The translations under genes were made by a program, and so were the position numbers. From NCBI RefSeq assembly GCF_009811555.1, contig NZ_BLIN01000004.1, positions 48,450 to 112,449 on the forward strand: a stretch of DNA of 64,000 bases, given 5' to 3'. This document shows positions 32,285 to 41,529 of this stretch, piece by piece. Source of the DNA: Streptomyces caniferus (GTDB lineage: Bacteria; Actinomycetota; Actinomycetes; Streptomycetales; Streptomycetaceae). The notes below the pieces were generated by a model. The model saw only the letters and a program-made list of their open reading frames with translations, did not search any database and was not told the DNA's origin. The stretch's first letter is position 1. Every line of letters begins with the position of its first letter.

Positions 32285-33152
32285 TGGCCGGCACCTCCTG
32301 GCGCGGGGCGGTCAGCCGCTGCACCACACCGGCCACCACCGGCGAGGTAACGGGCGGCGGGGGCAGCTGCATGCGCAGGCGCCGCGTGCTGGCGTCGACT
32401 TCGGCGGCGCGGGCCGCTTCGCGGGCGTGCTTGAGCAGTCGCATCGCGGCCGGCTTCACCTGCCGGGTCGTGCCGTGCGTGAGGATGCGGGCGGTCTTCT
32501 CCTCCCACGGCAGCGTGCCGATCACCGGGATCTGCAGCCGGTGGGCGATGTCATGCGCCGAGACGTCGCCCTCCTGCACCAGCAGCAGCCGCAGGGCATC
32601 GGCGCCCGTCCCGCGCTCCGCCAACTCCTGCTGGAGGGAACGGGCGACGGGCAGCGTCTGCGCCACGCTGGTCATGGTGTTGCGCATGACCAGCAGCACC
32701 AGGTCGGCGCGGTGCAGCAGCGGCCGGGGGCAGAGGGAGGGGTGCACCCCGCCGGGTTCGATGACGACGCGGCCGGCGTCGATGACGACGTCATACCCGG
32801 CGTGCTGGTCCATGGCCTGCAGCAGCACACTCAGCGGTTCCCAAGTCTGGGCGAGGGCCGCGGCCTGCAGGGGATCGGTCAGGCCCGGCAGCCACAGCCG
32901 GCTGCCGGACGCATCCAGTTGCCGCAAGTGCGCCTCGAAGCCCTCGGCCAGCGAGCCTTCGCGGTCGGCCTGGGCCAGGTGCCACAGGCCGACTTCGCCG
33001 CCCCACTCGCCCATGCGGTAGCCGGTACGAATGGAGCCACCCTTGGCGTCGGCCTCCGCCAGCAGCGACGGCCGCGGGCCGGCCAGGGCCATGGCCAGGG
33101 AGGAGACGGTCACGCCGCTCGCGTGTGCTGAGGTCAGCGCGATCACGGACAT
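32277..33152 (-). CDS. TadZ/CpaE-like pilus localisation protein
   Basis: 291 residues, a ParA/MinD-fold protein with a degenerate P-loop (SAHASGVTVSSLAMALA lacks Lys), DVVIDAGRV near 140 as Walker B, and LVMRNTMTSVAQTLPVARSL. CpaE/TadZ proteins place the pilus machine at its site in the cell. Loss of P-loop Lys is also seen in some TadZ, so it may act as a scaffold rather than an ATPase. Confidence 0.78.
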   Translation of the reverse strand: MSVIALTSAHASGVTVSSLAMALAGPRPSLLAEADAKGGSIRTGYRMGEWGGEVGLWHLAQADREGSLAEGFEAHLRQLDASGSRLWLPGLTDPLQAAALAQTWEPLSVLLQAMDQHAGYDVVIDAGRVVIEPGGVHPSLCPRPLLHRADLVLLVMRNTMTSVAQTLPVARSLQQELAERGTGADALRLLLVQEGDVSAHDIAHRLQIPVIGTLPWEEKTARILTHGTTRQVKPAAMRLLKHAREAARAAEVDASTRRLRMQLPPPPVTSPVVAGVVQRLTAPRQEVPANG

Positions 33153-33157
33153 CGTGC

Positions 33158-33850
33158 TCAGCCCTTCGACGAGAGCACGATGGCCACCCGGCCGGTGGCG
33201 GCACGGGCGGCGAGCTGCGCGCTGTCGGTGGAGGCCACGGCAACCTGGACGACGACGGCCCCCGCGGCGTTGGGGGAGCCGACCTTGACGACCTGCGCCT
33301 CGATCTCCTCCGGGCTGGCCGACTTCGAGCCCGAGGCCAGGGCGGCCTCGTCCTTGCCGGGCGTGGAGATCACCTTGATCTGGTCGCCGGGGGCGAGCGC
33401 GTCGGAAGGGGCAGCGCCGCGCTGGACCTCGACGGCCACGAGCTCCTGGCCGTCGGGCAGCGCCTTGCCTCCGTGGATCTGCGAGTTGGCCAGCAGCTCA
33501 CCGCGGTGCAGCGGCGCTGTGGCACGCCTGCCGATCACGCTGTCCTTCTCGCTCGCCTTCACCGGCTGCAGGGCAGGGTCTTCGGGCAGCGCCGCGGTGG
33601 TCAGGTCCTCAGCGGTGATTTCCTGTCCGGCCGGGACGTCCCGGGCCACGGCCAGCACGTCGACCCGGTCCCCGGCACTGCGCACCAACATGGACGTGCC
33701 CAGCACGCCGACGAGGGTGACCAGCACGCCGAGCACCATGGTGGAGCGTTTGCGGCGCCGGGGCGCGGGGCTGGCGCCGATGGGGGTCTCGGGCCGCAGC
33801 GGGGGCGCGGTGGTGGGGGAAGGGATCTGGGGGGTGCTGGGGTGGCTCAT
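33158..33850 (-). CDS. CpaB/RcpC-like SAF-domain protein
   Basis: 230 residues: a Pro-rich cytoplasmic start, a basic RRRKRS, one membrane span (about 38-58), then an SAF domain (VLAVARDVPAGQEITAEDLTTAAL). CpaB stabilises the pilus channel in Gram-negatives; in actinobacteria it probably acts outside the membrane. Next to tadZ as expected. Confidence 0.82.
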   Translation of the reverse strand: MSHPSTPQIPSPTTAPPLRPETPIGASPAPRRRKRSTMVLGVLVTLVGVLGTSMLVRSAGDRVDVLAVARDVPAGQEITAEDLTTAALPEDPALQPVKASEKDSVIGRRATAPLHRGELLANSQIHGGKALPDGQELVAVEVQRGAAPSDALAPGDQIKVISTPGKDEAALASGSKSASPEEIEAQVVKVGSPNAAGAVVVQVAVASTDSAQLAARAATGRVAIVLSSKG

Positions 33851-33883
33851 CGCGCCCGACTTTCCGTTCGTGCTGGTCCGTGG

Positions 33884-34750
33884 CTAGTTGAGGACCTTGA
33901 GCTGACCGATGCTGACCTGCGTCTGCGACTGGCGGGTCTGGGTGAGCTGGCCGGTCTGGCCGGCGCCGCGCCAGTCGATGGTCCAGGTCGACGTCGCGGT
34001 GACCGGATACTTCTCGCCCGGCTCGTCCTTGGAAGAGTGGCGGTAGCGGTATCCGCAGTCCGGCGAACTCTGCTTTCCGTAGGACGCCTTGTAGGGGGTG
34101 CCGGCCGTGGTGCAGGTGACGGAATGGCCGTCGCCCATGTCCCACACGATCTGGTCGACCTTCGCCGTGGCGGTGACCGTGACCGCGCCTGCGGACGCCG
34201 TGGCGGTGTTGGGCCCGTACGCCTCCGCTGTCTTGGCGGTCCACATCCACACCGGCAGTCCCACCAGGCCCTTGCCGCCGGGCTTCGGCACGATGCCGAT
34301 GTCCGGACCGCGTAGCCGCATCTTGTTCACCGCTTGCCGGGCGAGGACGGCGGGGTCGACGCCGCCCTTGGGCGGGTCGGCCGCCCACACCATCCGAATC
34401 ACGTGGTAGGCGTTGTCGCCGCCGTAGGAGCAGGTCTGTTCGTACACAGCGCCGTCGCCGGGCTTGTGGCCTTCCCAGTCCAGACTTCCGGCCGGCGGCT
34501 GGGGGTCAGCGCGCTTGTAGGTGCAGCTCCACTTGCTCTTCTTGCCTCCGCCGCCGCTGCCGTGGTCCCCTCCGCCGTGACCGCCGGCTGCTTTGCCGTC
34601 GCTGCCTGGGTCCTTGGCCTCGACCTGGCAGGTGAACAGGCCGCAATGGGCGTCGGCCGGGCCGTCGGCGTAGGCAGGAGCGGGGAGGGCGAGAGTGAGC
34701 GCGGCTGCACTGAGCGCCGCGGCGGTCGCGGCGCTCCTGCGGGTCAGCAC
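33884..34750 (-). CDS. Secreted protein, pilus-locus associated
   Basis: GTG at 34750 overlaps the upstream stop and yields a clear signal peptide (TRRSAATAAALSAAALTL ending AYADG, cleavage near residue 28). The mature protein of about 260 residues has paired Cys (CGLFTC, and later SCTYKR, TCSYGG) and a PKD-like C-terminal part with TCTTAGTPYKASYG and STWTIDWRGAGQTGQ. The long upstream open frame is within the lipoprotein gene and is not used. Likely an extracellular pilus or adhesion accessory. Confidence 0.72.
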   Translation of the reverse strand: MLTRRSAATAAALSAAALTLALPAPAYADGPADAHCGLFTCQVEAKDPGSDGKAAGGHGGGDHGSGGGGKKSKWSCTYKRADPQPPAGSLDWEGHKPGDGAVYEQTCSYGGDNAYHVIRMVWAADPPKGGVDPAVLARQAVNKMRLRGPDIGIVPKPGGKGLVGLPVWMWTAKTAEAYGPNTATASAGAVTVTATAKVDQIVWDMGDGHSVTCTTAGTPYKASYGKQSSPDCGYRYRHSSKDEPGEKYPVTATSTWTIDWRGAGQTGQLTQTRQSQTQVSIGQLKVLN

Positions 34751-35334
34751 CGCTTGCCCTGGGGCTCGTCGCGGATGACGCGCCATCCTCCGGGCCAGCG
34801 TTCGACCTCGGACTTGATGACGTACTTGGTGAGCCGGTCGGAGGGGAGCGAGAGCGGCTTCTTGGTCTTGGCGTCGACGACCTTCCACTGGGAGATGTCG
34901 AGGCAGCTGGAGAGGGTCGCCCTGGGCGTCTTGCTCTTCACGTCAAGGTCGGTCACGGTCGGATTGCCCACGGCGACCTTCCCGATGTGGATCCGGTTGT
35001 GGTCGTGGGCCTGCTTCGCGTCTGACTCAACGTTCTTCAGCGCCGCCGAGGCGGCGTACTTCTTGAGGTGTGCGCTCTTGCCACTGCGGTCGGCGTAGAG
35101 CTTCGCCACCTCTTTCCAGTACGCCTGGTAGGTGGCGACGGCGTCCTTCTTGGCGGTCTCGGTGGGGTCCGCCGACTTGGTCGGGTGGGCCGCTGACGGT
35201 GTAGGAGAAGCCTTCGGTGTGTCAGAGGCGCCGCTGCACGAGGTGACTGCCAACGTCGCACAACCTGCGGTAAACAGCGCGATCATGCTGTTCTGCGGCC
35301 TGCGGTACCGGTCCCGGCTCCGTGCGGTTCGCAT
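34744..35334 (-). CDS. Lipoprotein
   Basis: 196 residues with an N-terminal lipoprotein signal: hydrophobic ALFTAGCATLAV followed by the lipobox VTSC near residue 32. A Pro/Thr linker leads to a domain with an AYWKEVAKLYADRSG helix and a beta-rich end. This fold resembles the NTF2-like lipoproteins often placed in Streptomyces transfer and pilus loci. It overlaps the next gene. Confidence 0.75.
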   Translation of the reverse strand: MRTARSRDRYRRPQNSMIALFTAGCATLAVTSCSGASDTPKASPTPSAAHPTKSADPTETAKKDAVATYQAYWKEVAKLYADRSGKSAHLKKYAASAALKNVESDAKQAHDHNRIHIGKVAVGNPTVTDLDVKSKTPRATLSSCLDISQWKVVDAKTKKPLSLPSDRLTKYVIKSEVERWPGGWRVIRDEPQGKRC

Positions 35335-35591
35335 CAGTGCTCCCTCCCCTGGGGCGCGATCTACAAGCAGTTTTGTGGGTCTGTTGCTGTGGAACGGTTT
35401 TCTTGATCACTCACCGCAAGGGCGCGAATGAGCCATACGGGTGGCCGGACCTGCACGATACCTGCGAATTTGCAGACCGCGAAGTCTGTTTTTGTGGGAC
35501 GGTCAAGGCATCTCCGGCAATTCGGTGCGGAGCGGTAGCCGACTTCCAGGCGCGGGCGCCGACAGATGTGACGAGAATCCCGATATGACAC
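35335..35591 (-). promoter_or_regulatory. Intergenic promoter region of pilus operon
   Basis: 257 bases without a gene, more AT-rich than its surroundings. A CAGAC/GTCTG hairpin at 35478-35496 with a T tract on the plus strand is present. The pilus transcript probably starts here, reading leftward; no promoter hexamers are certain. Confidence 0.45.
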
Positions 35592-36596
35592 CTAGTCAGC
35601 GATCTTGCCCTCAAAAGTGCCCTCAGCGCTCCCCAGGTCGGTCACCTCGACCGTCACCGACTCCGCCTTAGCCCCCTTGGGCAGCGAGAAATGGAACGTA
35701 TGGGTAGCGGCACGCTGCGGAGCGATGAAACCGGTGTCCGCGGCGCCGGCCCCGCCCGGGATCAGGTCGGCTTCCTTCAGCTCGTCGCCGTAGTAGACGC
35801 GCAGCCTCTTCTTCATCGGCGTGTAGGGCAGATCCGCCACTTCCGCGGTATTGCGCACGGTCAGCTCCCCGGAGAACGTGGCCCTGCCACCAGCGACGCC
35901 CTCCGGCCGGACATGGTCGACGGTCATCTGCGGATCCGCCTTCCACTGACCGAACGCCAGCGTCTTGCGGGTCTCCGGTGCCGGCCGAGGGTGGAGGACA
36001 GCGTCCTTGCGAGCAGGGGCCCCGGGAAACGGGCCCTCGAAGAAGGCGACGTCGCCGGTGTCCCCGAACATCGTCGTGGGGCGCGTGGTGAGGGTGACCG
36101 GCTCTCCGGCCGCGTCGGCCGGCACCGCGACTCCCACCGTCAGGGTGTAGGCCCCACCGGGCTTGACCCGCGGCGGATCGTCGCTGATCGCGTCGGGAAT
36201 CCCCTCGATGCCGGTGTCGGTGAACTCGGCGGCGGGCCGTCCCATCGCCCCGTACCGGACGGTGGGGGAGAGGTCCAGCAGCTGCTGAATCTCGTTGGTC
36301 TTGTTGGTGAGCGTCCAGGTCATCTTCGCCGCACGCCACCCCCGCGGCAGACCCTTGGCCCTCGAGGTCGGCGTCACCTGGGTCAGCGCGGAGGGCGTCA
36401 GCTTCCAGGTCCCCTCTTCTGTGGTGACGCCCTGGCCGAGCCGGTGCATGCCCTCGGGCAGCTCACGCTTCACCTTCTGCGACACCTTGGGCTTGCTGTC
36501 ACCGGCGGGCGGCTGCTTCGCGGGAGGACTTCCGGTGCACCCCGTCACCAGCCCCGCCACCGTCGCGCCGAGCACGGTCCATCCGGCCTTCCTCAC
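35592..36596 (-). CDS. Lipoprotein (334 aa)
   Basis: GTG at 36596 with GAGGGGG upstream; the extra codons before it belong to the previous gene. Lipobox LVTGC near residue 20 after a short hydrophobic segment. The mature part has two beta-rich halves, one with WKLTPSALTQVTPTSR and MTWTLTNKTNE, the Ig-like pattern of DUF4352-type lipoproteins. Coupled by overlap to the gene above. It lies between the coupling-protein unit and the pilus locus and could belong to either. Confidence 0.72.
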   Translation of the reverse strand: MRKAGWTVLGATVAGLVTGCTGSPPAKQPPAGDSKPKVSQKVKRELPEGMHRLGQGVTTEEGTWKLTPSALTQVTPTSRAKGLPRGWRAAKMTWTLTNKTNEIQQLLDLSPTVRYGAMGRPAAEFTDTGIEGIPDAISDDPPRVKPGGAYTLTVGVAVPADAAGEPVTLTTRPTTMFGDTGDVAFFEGPFPGAPARKDAVLHPRPAPETRKTLAFGQWKADPQMTVDHVRPEGVAGGRATFSGELTVRNTAEVADLPYTPMKKRLRVYYGDELKEADLIPGGAGAADTGFIAPQRAATHTFHFSLPKGAKAESVTVEVTDLGSAEGTFEGKIAD

Positions 36597-37213
36597 TGCT
36601 GCCCCCTCGCGTGCGACCACCAGGACGTCGCGCCCTGACGGGGCGCCGATTCTGCCAGTTCACAGGCTCCAAGATCAGGTCCACGAGAGATGGGGCCGGA
36701 ATCCGACACCTCCGGTGGCGACGCGTCGTCCGGGTCTTCCGCCTCGAACGTCTTCTGCGACCACCACGTCGCAGGCGCCGGCTGCCGCTGCGCCGATTCC
36801 TCCCCCTCCGGACCGCGGCGAGAGGCAGCCGACTCCGATGCCGGCGCACCCTCCTGCTCCGGCACGCGAGGACGGTGGGCGCGGCGGGTGTCGTCGGTAA
36901 GAAGGTCCTCGATCGTGCCGCGGCCGTCGGTCTGGTGGTGCCATCCGGCCACTACCTCACGGACGATGGAGCGGGCCAGCAGCCGGTAGGAGTCCGGGCA
37001 GTGTTCCCGCTCGGACAGCCACGACAGATGCCGCGTGTGGGTGTGCAGGGCGATCATCTCGGTCACCAACGGCCCCAGCGGCTGAGCCACCGTGGCGAAT
37101 TGCGCGCACCGCTCGGTATGCCGGTCCGGGAAGGCGGTGACGTCGACAACGGCGACGCCTCCCATGGACTCGGCCGGCAGGCCGCGGCGCCTGTGGCGAA
37201 AGAAGCGGAACAT
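36593..37213 (-). CDS. Hypothetical protein (206 aa)
   Basis: ATG with GAGAGA upstream; 206 residues. The first half is helical (LGPLVTEMIALHTHTRHLSWL and PDSYRLLARSIVREVVAGW); the second half is Pro/Glu/Ser-rich and disordered. No family recognised. It follows the Replic_Relax gene by 15 bases in the same transcript. Confidence 0.65.
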   Translation of the reverse strand: MFRFFRHRRRGLPAESMGGVAVVDVTAFPDRHTERCAQFATVAQPLGPLVTEMIALHTHTRHLSWLSEREHCPDSYRLLARSIVREVVAGWHHQTDGRGTIEDLLTDDTRRAHRPRVPEQEGAPASESAASRRGPEGEESAQRQPAPATWWSQKTFEAEDPDDASPPEVSDSGPISRGPDLGACELAESAPRQGATSWWSHARGQQ

Positions 37214-37228
37214 GTCTCTCTTTTCGGC

Positions 37229-38209
37229 TCAGGCCACGGACGTGGCGGCGGCAGATGGGCGCAGCAGGACGTCGGTCGGCTCGGTATCGCCGAGGACCGG
37301 CGTGACGATCGGCGCGAACGGCCCATGAACGCGGAGTTGTTCGAGGGTGGTCACTGCGGCCTGCAAGTCTGCGGCGGCCGGCTGTAGACGGGTGTCCGCG
37401 GCCGCCAGGGCCCGCAGATCGTCGGCCCGCTTTGCCAGCTGGCGCCGTGAGGCGCCGTCCAGCACGAGCAGGACCCGGGGGAAGGACGGGTAGCGGGCGC
37501 GCCATGCCTCCCGCCGGTACCCGCCTGCGGCCTTCGGCCGGCCGCGGCCCGGGGCCGGCTGGGGGACGTAGCGGGCGTAGCGGGCGTAGGCGTGCAGCTT
37601 CGCGGCCAGGCGAGCGATGCTCATCGTGGCGCGGTCGATCTCGCAGAAGAACGTCAGCAGCATCCGCTGCTGTCCGCCGTCGCCGGCGGGGGTGGTGTGG
37701 ATGTAGCGGAGCACGGCATCGGGCACCAGGACCGCCTCGTCGCCCAGGCGGTTGTCACCGTCGCGGACGCGGTGGGCGACTTCGGGGTCCCAGTCGAGCG
37801 GGCCGCACTCATCTCCCAGGCGCCGGGCGTGCTGCACGAACGCGAGGCCCAGCTCGTTGACGGCGAGCGTGTGCTCCTGAAGCTGACTGGCAGCCGCGTC
37901 CTCGGTCATGCGGTAGGGCCGCGGTACGAGCTCTCCACCGGTCTCGACGACCTCGCAGCCCAGCGCGGTGGTGTACCACAGGAGTTCGCCGGCGCGGCTG
38001 GTGCGGCGGACCGACGCGTCGACCATGCCGCGGCCGTGGAGCACCTCCAGCTGCCGGCGGACGTAGCGGGTGGAGGTGGCGGCCGGGCGCAGGAGCTGGG
38101 TGAGCTGGCTGGCGGTCAGCAGCCGGTGGCGGTAGAGGACGGGCAGGATCTCCTGCCCGAGCTGGGACAGACCACGGTCCGTGGGGTCCAGAAAACGTGG
38201 GCGTGGCAT
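37229..38209 (-). CDS. Replication-relaxation (Replic_Relax) family protein
   Basis: ATG gives 326 residues. An N-terminal winged helix (about 20-65, LTASQLTQLLRPAATSTRYVRRQL) is followed by QLQEHTLAVNELGLAFVQHAR and an LVPDAVLRYI...FCEIDRATMS core, matching PF13814, a family tied to plasmid relaxation and replication in Gram-positives. The D...E-x-D residues sit like a PD-(D/E)XK core. It stands next to the coupling-type ATPase, so it is the best candidate here for the DNA-processing step of the VirB/D4-like system. This is inference. Confidence 0.8.
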   Translation of the reverse strand: MPRPRFLDPTDRGLSQLGQEILPVLYRHRLLTASQLTQLLRPAATSTRYVRRQLEVLHGRGMVDASVRRTSRAGELLWYTTALGCEVVETGGELVPRPYRMTEDAAASQLQEHTLAVNELGLAFVQHARRLGDECGPLDWDPEVAHRVRDGDNRLGDEAVLVPDAVLRYIHTTPAGDGGQQRMLLTFFCEIDRATMSIARLAAKLHAYARYARYVPQPAPGRGRPKAAGGYRREAWRARYPSFPRVLLVLDGASRRQLAKRADDLRALAAADTRLQPAAADLQAAVTTLEQLRVHGPFAPIVTPVLGDTEPTDVLLRPSAAATSVA

Positions 38210-38232
38210 CGGAAGCCTTTCTGTGAAGTGGG

Positions 38233-40455
38233 TCAGACCGGGCGGAGCGTGCGGACCACGTCGCCGGACCCGGGGCCGGCCGGGCGCGGCGGAGGTGTCC
38301 GGCCGGTGGTGAGGTGGGCGAGGATCGCGTCATCCAGGCCCCGCTGGGTCGCGAGAATCTCGCCGACCGTGCGGCGGCTCAGGTTCTGGTCGATCGCCTT
38401 GTCCAGGGCAGGCAGCCCTGCCTCGTTGCGGTATTCGGCGAAGACCTCATTGACCGCAACGCCGCGGACCCTGAAGGGCGTGCTCCTCTTACCGCGGACC
38501 ATGACCGACTGGATGTACTCGTACTTGTCCAAGCTCAGCACCGTCTCCGCGTCGATCCCCGGCAGGCGCTTGGTCACGAAGCCGGCCTCGTCGAAGTCCG
38601 CCGCCGTCGCCGACAACAGCGACTGGTTCTGCATGAGGGCGGCCCGCGTCTCGGGGGACAGCCGCATCGCCATCTGCGTCATCCCCATGAACCGAACCTG
38701 AAATTTGCGCAGCTGCTCCAGGATCTTGGCGACATGGCCGTGGGAGGCACCGTCAACAGCGGTCAGCTCGTCCGCCCACGCCCAGAACGTCGCCAGGTCC
38801 TCCACCGCGGTGTCGATGCGCGACATCCCGGCCCGGAACAGGTCGAACAACAGCAGAGCCGTGACCAGCTCATCGCTCTCTCCGGTGCCGGACGGGCACA
38901 CGAAGACGACCTGCCGCTCGTCCATCGCCCGCCGCACGTCATAAGACGACCTGGGGGAGCCCAGGAACGCCCGGAGAGACAGCGAGTTGTCCAGCCGGTA
39001 GAGCGCGCTGGTCACCGGGTTACGCGCGGCGGCCTCCAAGTCAGGAAAGGACCGGCGCCAGTAGGTCGTCTCCGCAGGGTCAATGACCGCCAGCACCGCC
39101 TCGCGCCACTCCTCGTCCTCCAGCAGAGTGCGGAGCTGGAAGACCGTCGGCTGCAACTCCGGATGCCCCGTGCTCACCAGGTGATGGGAGAGCAGGGCGA
39201 GCGTGCGTGCCGCGCTGGACAAGAGCGTCCGCGCACGGGTGGCGTGCTCTCCCCAGGAGTGGGCGGAGGCGACCGCGCCCACCACCGAACCGATGACGTC
39301 CTGGGTCTCCTCAACAGCCCGGCCCTCCATGGACAACGGGTTCCAGCACGCCATCCGGTCGTCCATCGCCGGCCGGGCCAAGTTGATCTCCCACACCCGG
39401 CCGGCGACCGCGGGGTGGGCCAGATAGGGCCGCACCCGCTGCCACGCCGCACCATGCGGGTCCAGGAACCAGGCCCCGTCGCCGGCGTAGGCACGGGCCA
39501 GGCACTGCACCAGGCCCATCTCCGTCTTGCCGAACCCCGACTTGCCGTAGAACGCGCCGAAGAGCACATCGGCGGCCCGAGCGCCGGCAAGCCGCTCGGT
39601 ACCGTCCGGGCCGGTCACCCGCCCCAGCGGCAGAACATCGCGCTGCCCCGTCCAAGTCGGCAGAGCGGCGGGAGCCGGCGGGACGACGCCGCCACACCGC
39701 ACCACATTCGGTGCCTCGCAACGTGCAGAAGGGGGCTTGAGCAGCCCCGCAATCTCCTGCCAGGTCACCCACTGCCGACGGGCGGGTGCGAAGTCCCCCC
39801 GCTCCAGCCGCCGGTCGAAACGGTCCCGCAGCCACCACGCACTCGAATACCGACGCCACGGGCCCCACTTCGGGCCGACCGGCACGAAGCGGTTCTCGCC
39901 GCTAAATGCCTCCATCGCCGCCAGCATCTGATGCAGACGAGCCTGCGCCTGCTGCGGATGCCGGGCCACACACCGCACCAGCACCTGGACGGCGAACACC
40001 TCAGCACCGGGAGTGAACTTCCCTACCCCCTCGGACAGGTCACTCTGCCGCGGCACCCGCGCCGTCCGCTTGGCCCCTCCGCCTGCGGAGACGCCCAGAC
40101 CGTCGCGCAGGATCTCCATCGCTCCGCCCGCGCAGCCAGCTCCGCCGAGCTGCTCGCCGTACGCGGACGGCCCGCGCCGGGCGGCGCGCCGCATCAACGC
40201 GCGGCGCCGACGGGCCACCTTCCGGCCGGGCACCGGGACCAGGTCGACGACCAGCTCGGCCTCTTCACCCGCCTCGGTGCGCACCTGGGCGAACACGGCC
40301 GCCACGTGCTCCAGAGGGTCGGGGTCCAGCCCGGCCTTGCCCAGCGGACGGTGATCCGACCCCGCCAGCACCAGCTCAGCCCGCGCCACGTAACGCGGCT
40401 CGTCGACGCTGCTGTCCTTGGCGGCGGCCTTGGTCAGGTTGACGGTGCTCACCAC
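38233..40455 (-). CDS. TraG/VirD4-like conjugation ATPase
   Basis: 740 residues from GTG at 40455 (40452 is an equal alternative), overlapping the gene above. The P-loop KSGFGKTEMG has its Lys near residue 310; DGAWFLDPHGAAWQRV follows as in HerA/VirB4-VirD4 proteins, and FWAWADELTAVDG later as Walker B, with QLRKFQVRFMGMTQM as the coupling-protein motif. The N-terminal 250 residues are specific to this actinobacterial group. It probably delivers DNA to the T4SS channel encoded at 42.7-51 kb. Confidence 0.82.
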   Translation of the reverse strand: MVSTVNLTKAAAKDSSVDEPRYVARAELVLAGSDHRPLGKAGLDPDPLEHVAAVFAQVRTEAGEEAELVVDLVPVPGRKVARRRRALMRRAARRGPSAYGEQLGGAGCAGGAMEILRDGLGVSAGGGAKRTARVPRQSDLSEGVGKFTPGAEVFAVQVLVRCVARHPQQAQARLHQMLAAMEAFSGENRFVPVGPKWGPWRRYSSAWWLRDRFDRRLERGDFAPARRQWVTWQEIAGLLKPPSARCEAPNVVRCGGVVPPAPAALPTWTGQRDVLPLGRVTGPDGTERLAGARAADVLFGAFYGKSGFGKTEMGLVQCLARAYAGDGAWFLDPHGAAWQRVRPYLAHPAVAGRVWEINLARPAMDDRMACWNPLSMEGRAVEETQDVIGSVVGAVASAHSWGEHATRARTLLSSAARTLALLSHHLVSTGHPELQPTVFQLRTLLEDEEWREAVLAVIDPAETTYWRRSFPDLEAAARNPVTSALYRLDNSLSLRAFLGSPRSSYDVRRAMDERQVVFVCPSGTGESDELVTALLLFDLFRAGMSRIDTAVEDLATFWAWADELTAVDGASHGHVAKILEQLRKFQVRFMGMTQMAMRLSPETRAALMQNQSLLSATAADFDEAGFVTKRLPGIDAETVLSLDKYEYIQSVMVRGKRSTPFRVRGVAVNEVFAEYRNEAGLPALDKAIDQNLSRRTVGEILATQRGLDDAILAHLTTGRTPPPRPAGPGSGDVVRTLRPV

Positions 40456-40940
40456 GACCCACCCCGCTTCAGCGGCGCAGCATCAGCGAACCGGATGCGC
40501 CACCGCCGCTCGGAGGGAGCTTGAGGAGCGGCGACTTCGACCCGCCGGTACCCGGATTGCCGCAACACTCCAGCCGACCGCTTCGGGCCCTCCCACCAGT
40601 AGTGCAGGCGTCCCTCCTCACCCGCCACGACTCGTATGCGCACCGCGGCCGCGCGCCGGGGAAGTGTCCCGCTGGCCGAACGCACACTGGCCAGCCGTCC
40701 CGCCACGCGACCTACCTCCAGCAGGTCCGGGTCGAACGTGGTCGCCGGCACCAGCTCCACCCGCGTGCGGTCGGCAAGTTCGCGCACCGCCCGACGGCGC
40801 CACCACACCGCGGCCGCCACCCACACAGCCGCAGCGCCAAGACCGACAAGGGCGATCCACCACAGGCTCGCCAGACCGGCCTCCACCAGCGCCCACAGCC
40901 AGTGCCCCACCTCCGACGTACGGGGCAGGATGCCGGTCAC
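40449..40940 (-). CDS. Two-TM membrane protein of the coupling unit
   Basis: GTG at 40940 overlaps a 14-residue leader ORF as GTGA. The 163-residue product has one long or two short hydrophobic spans at about 14-50, then a basic segment (WWRRRAVRELADRTRVEL) and a soluble beta-rich domain. As the first gene before the VirD4-like ATPase it is likely its membrane partner. No family recognised. Confidence 0.65.
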   Translation of the reverse strand: MTGILPRTSEVGHWLWALVEAGLASLWWIALVGLGAAAVWVAAAVWWRRRAVRELADRTRVELVPATTFDPDLLEVGRVAGRLASVRSASGTLPRRAAAVRIRVVAGEEGRLHYWWEGPKRSAGVLRQSGYRRVEVAAPQAPSERRWRIRFADAAPLKRGGSW

Positions 40941-40981
40941 CGCATTTCCCGCTGGCTCGTCGTGACTCCGTGCGGATTCAT
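40937..40981 (-). CDS. Possible 14-aa leader peptide
   Basis: ATG with GAGG upstream encodes MNPHGVTTSQREMR and its stop overlaps the next start (GTGA). It lies 40 bases after the shared promoter element. It could serve for translational coupling; no amino-acid run indicates attenuation. Confidence 0.3.
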   Translation of the reverse strand: MNPHGVTTSQREMR

Positions 40982-41020
40982 CTGTGCCTCCTCGCCGGGC
41001 GGCACACCTTGCCGCCTCAG

Positions 41021-41057
41021 ACAGAGAAGGGAGGCGAATCCGCCCTGATGTGACACA
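41021..41057 (-). promoter_or_regulatory. Shared promoter-like element, copy A
   Basis: On the minus strand: TGTGTCACATCAGGG, a nine-base variable spacer region, then CTCCCTTCTCTGT. Copy B at 51073-51109 is identical over the first 15 and last 13 bases. Both precede minus-strand T4SS genes. The two-block shape suggests -35 and -10 boxes of an alternative sigma factor. Confidence 0.65.
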
Positions 41058-41179
41058 CGGGCCTCACCTTTTTCTCTTCGTTGAGCGAGTGGCCTCACGG
41101 ACCAACCGACTGCACCGGTGAAGGCATCAGATATCGAACGTGACGCTCGTACCGCACGAGTTCGTAGCGGAGGGGAGCA

Positions 41180-41458
41180 GTGGACGGCCACGAGGGGCGC
41201 GGTGGAGGCATCCGTTGCGGATTCTGCGGCTGCGCGCCCGATGGTCGCCCAGGAGGGGGAACCCGGTGCCCACCCGACGCGACAGGCGGGCCGGCGTCGC
41301 TCCCGCAATCACCGCAACAACCGAAACGGCCCGCCGCAGAAACCGACGGACCGTCACGAAAGATCAAGGTTAGTATTCCGAGTTCACCGTGTGACGCACG
41401 GGAGTCGAGGGCACCGCGATACATGCCGATTCGATGGGCCACCCTCATGGCCCCATGA
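41180..41458 (+). CDS. Possible Cys-rich small protein (92 aa)
   Basis: GTG with GGAGGGG upstream. The start of the protein has IRCGFCGCAPDGRPGG and TRCPP, a zinc-knuckle-like set; the rest is Pro-rich with mixed codon bias, so translation is uncertain. It ends 71 bases before a gene with a similar CRIC motif. Confidence 0.35.
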   Translation: MDGHEGRGGGIRCGFCGCAPDGRPGGGTRCPPDATGGPASLPQSPQQPKRPAAETDGPSRKIKVSIPSSPCDARESRAPRYMPIRWATLMAP

Positions 41459-41529
41459 GCCTGTTGAGCCCGCCGGCACCCGACCGTCCTCTTCTGGCTC
41501 TGCCATCTCAAGGAAATCGGGGGATTTCA

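Noticed and set aside
35560..35600. Third copy of the T4SS promoter element
   Set aside because: Only GTGTCATATC and GGGATTC resemble it; spacing and second block are missing.
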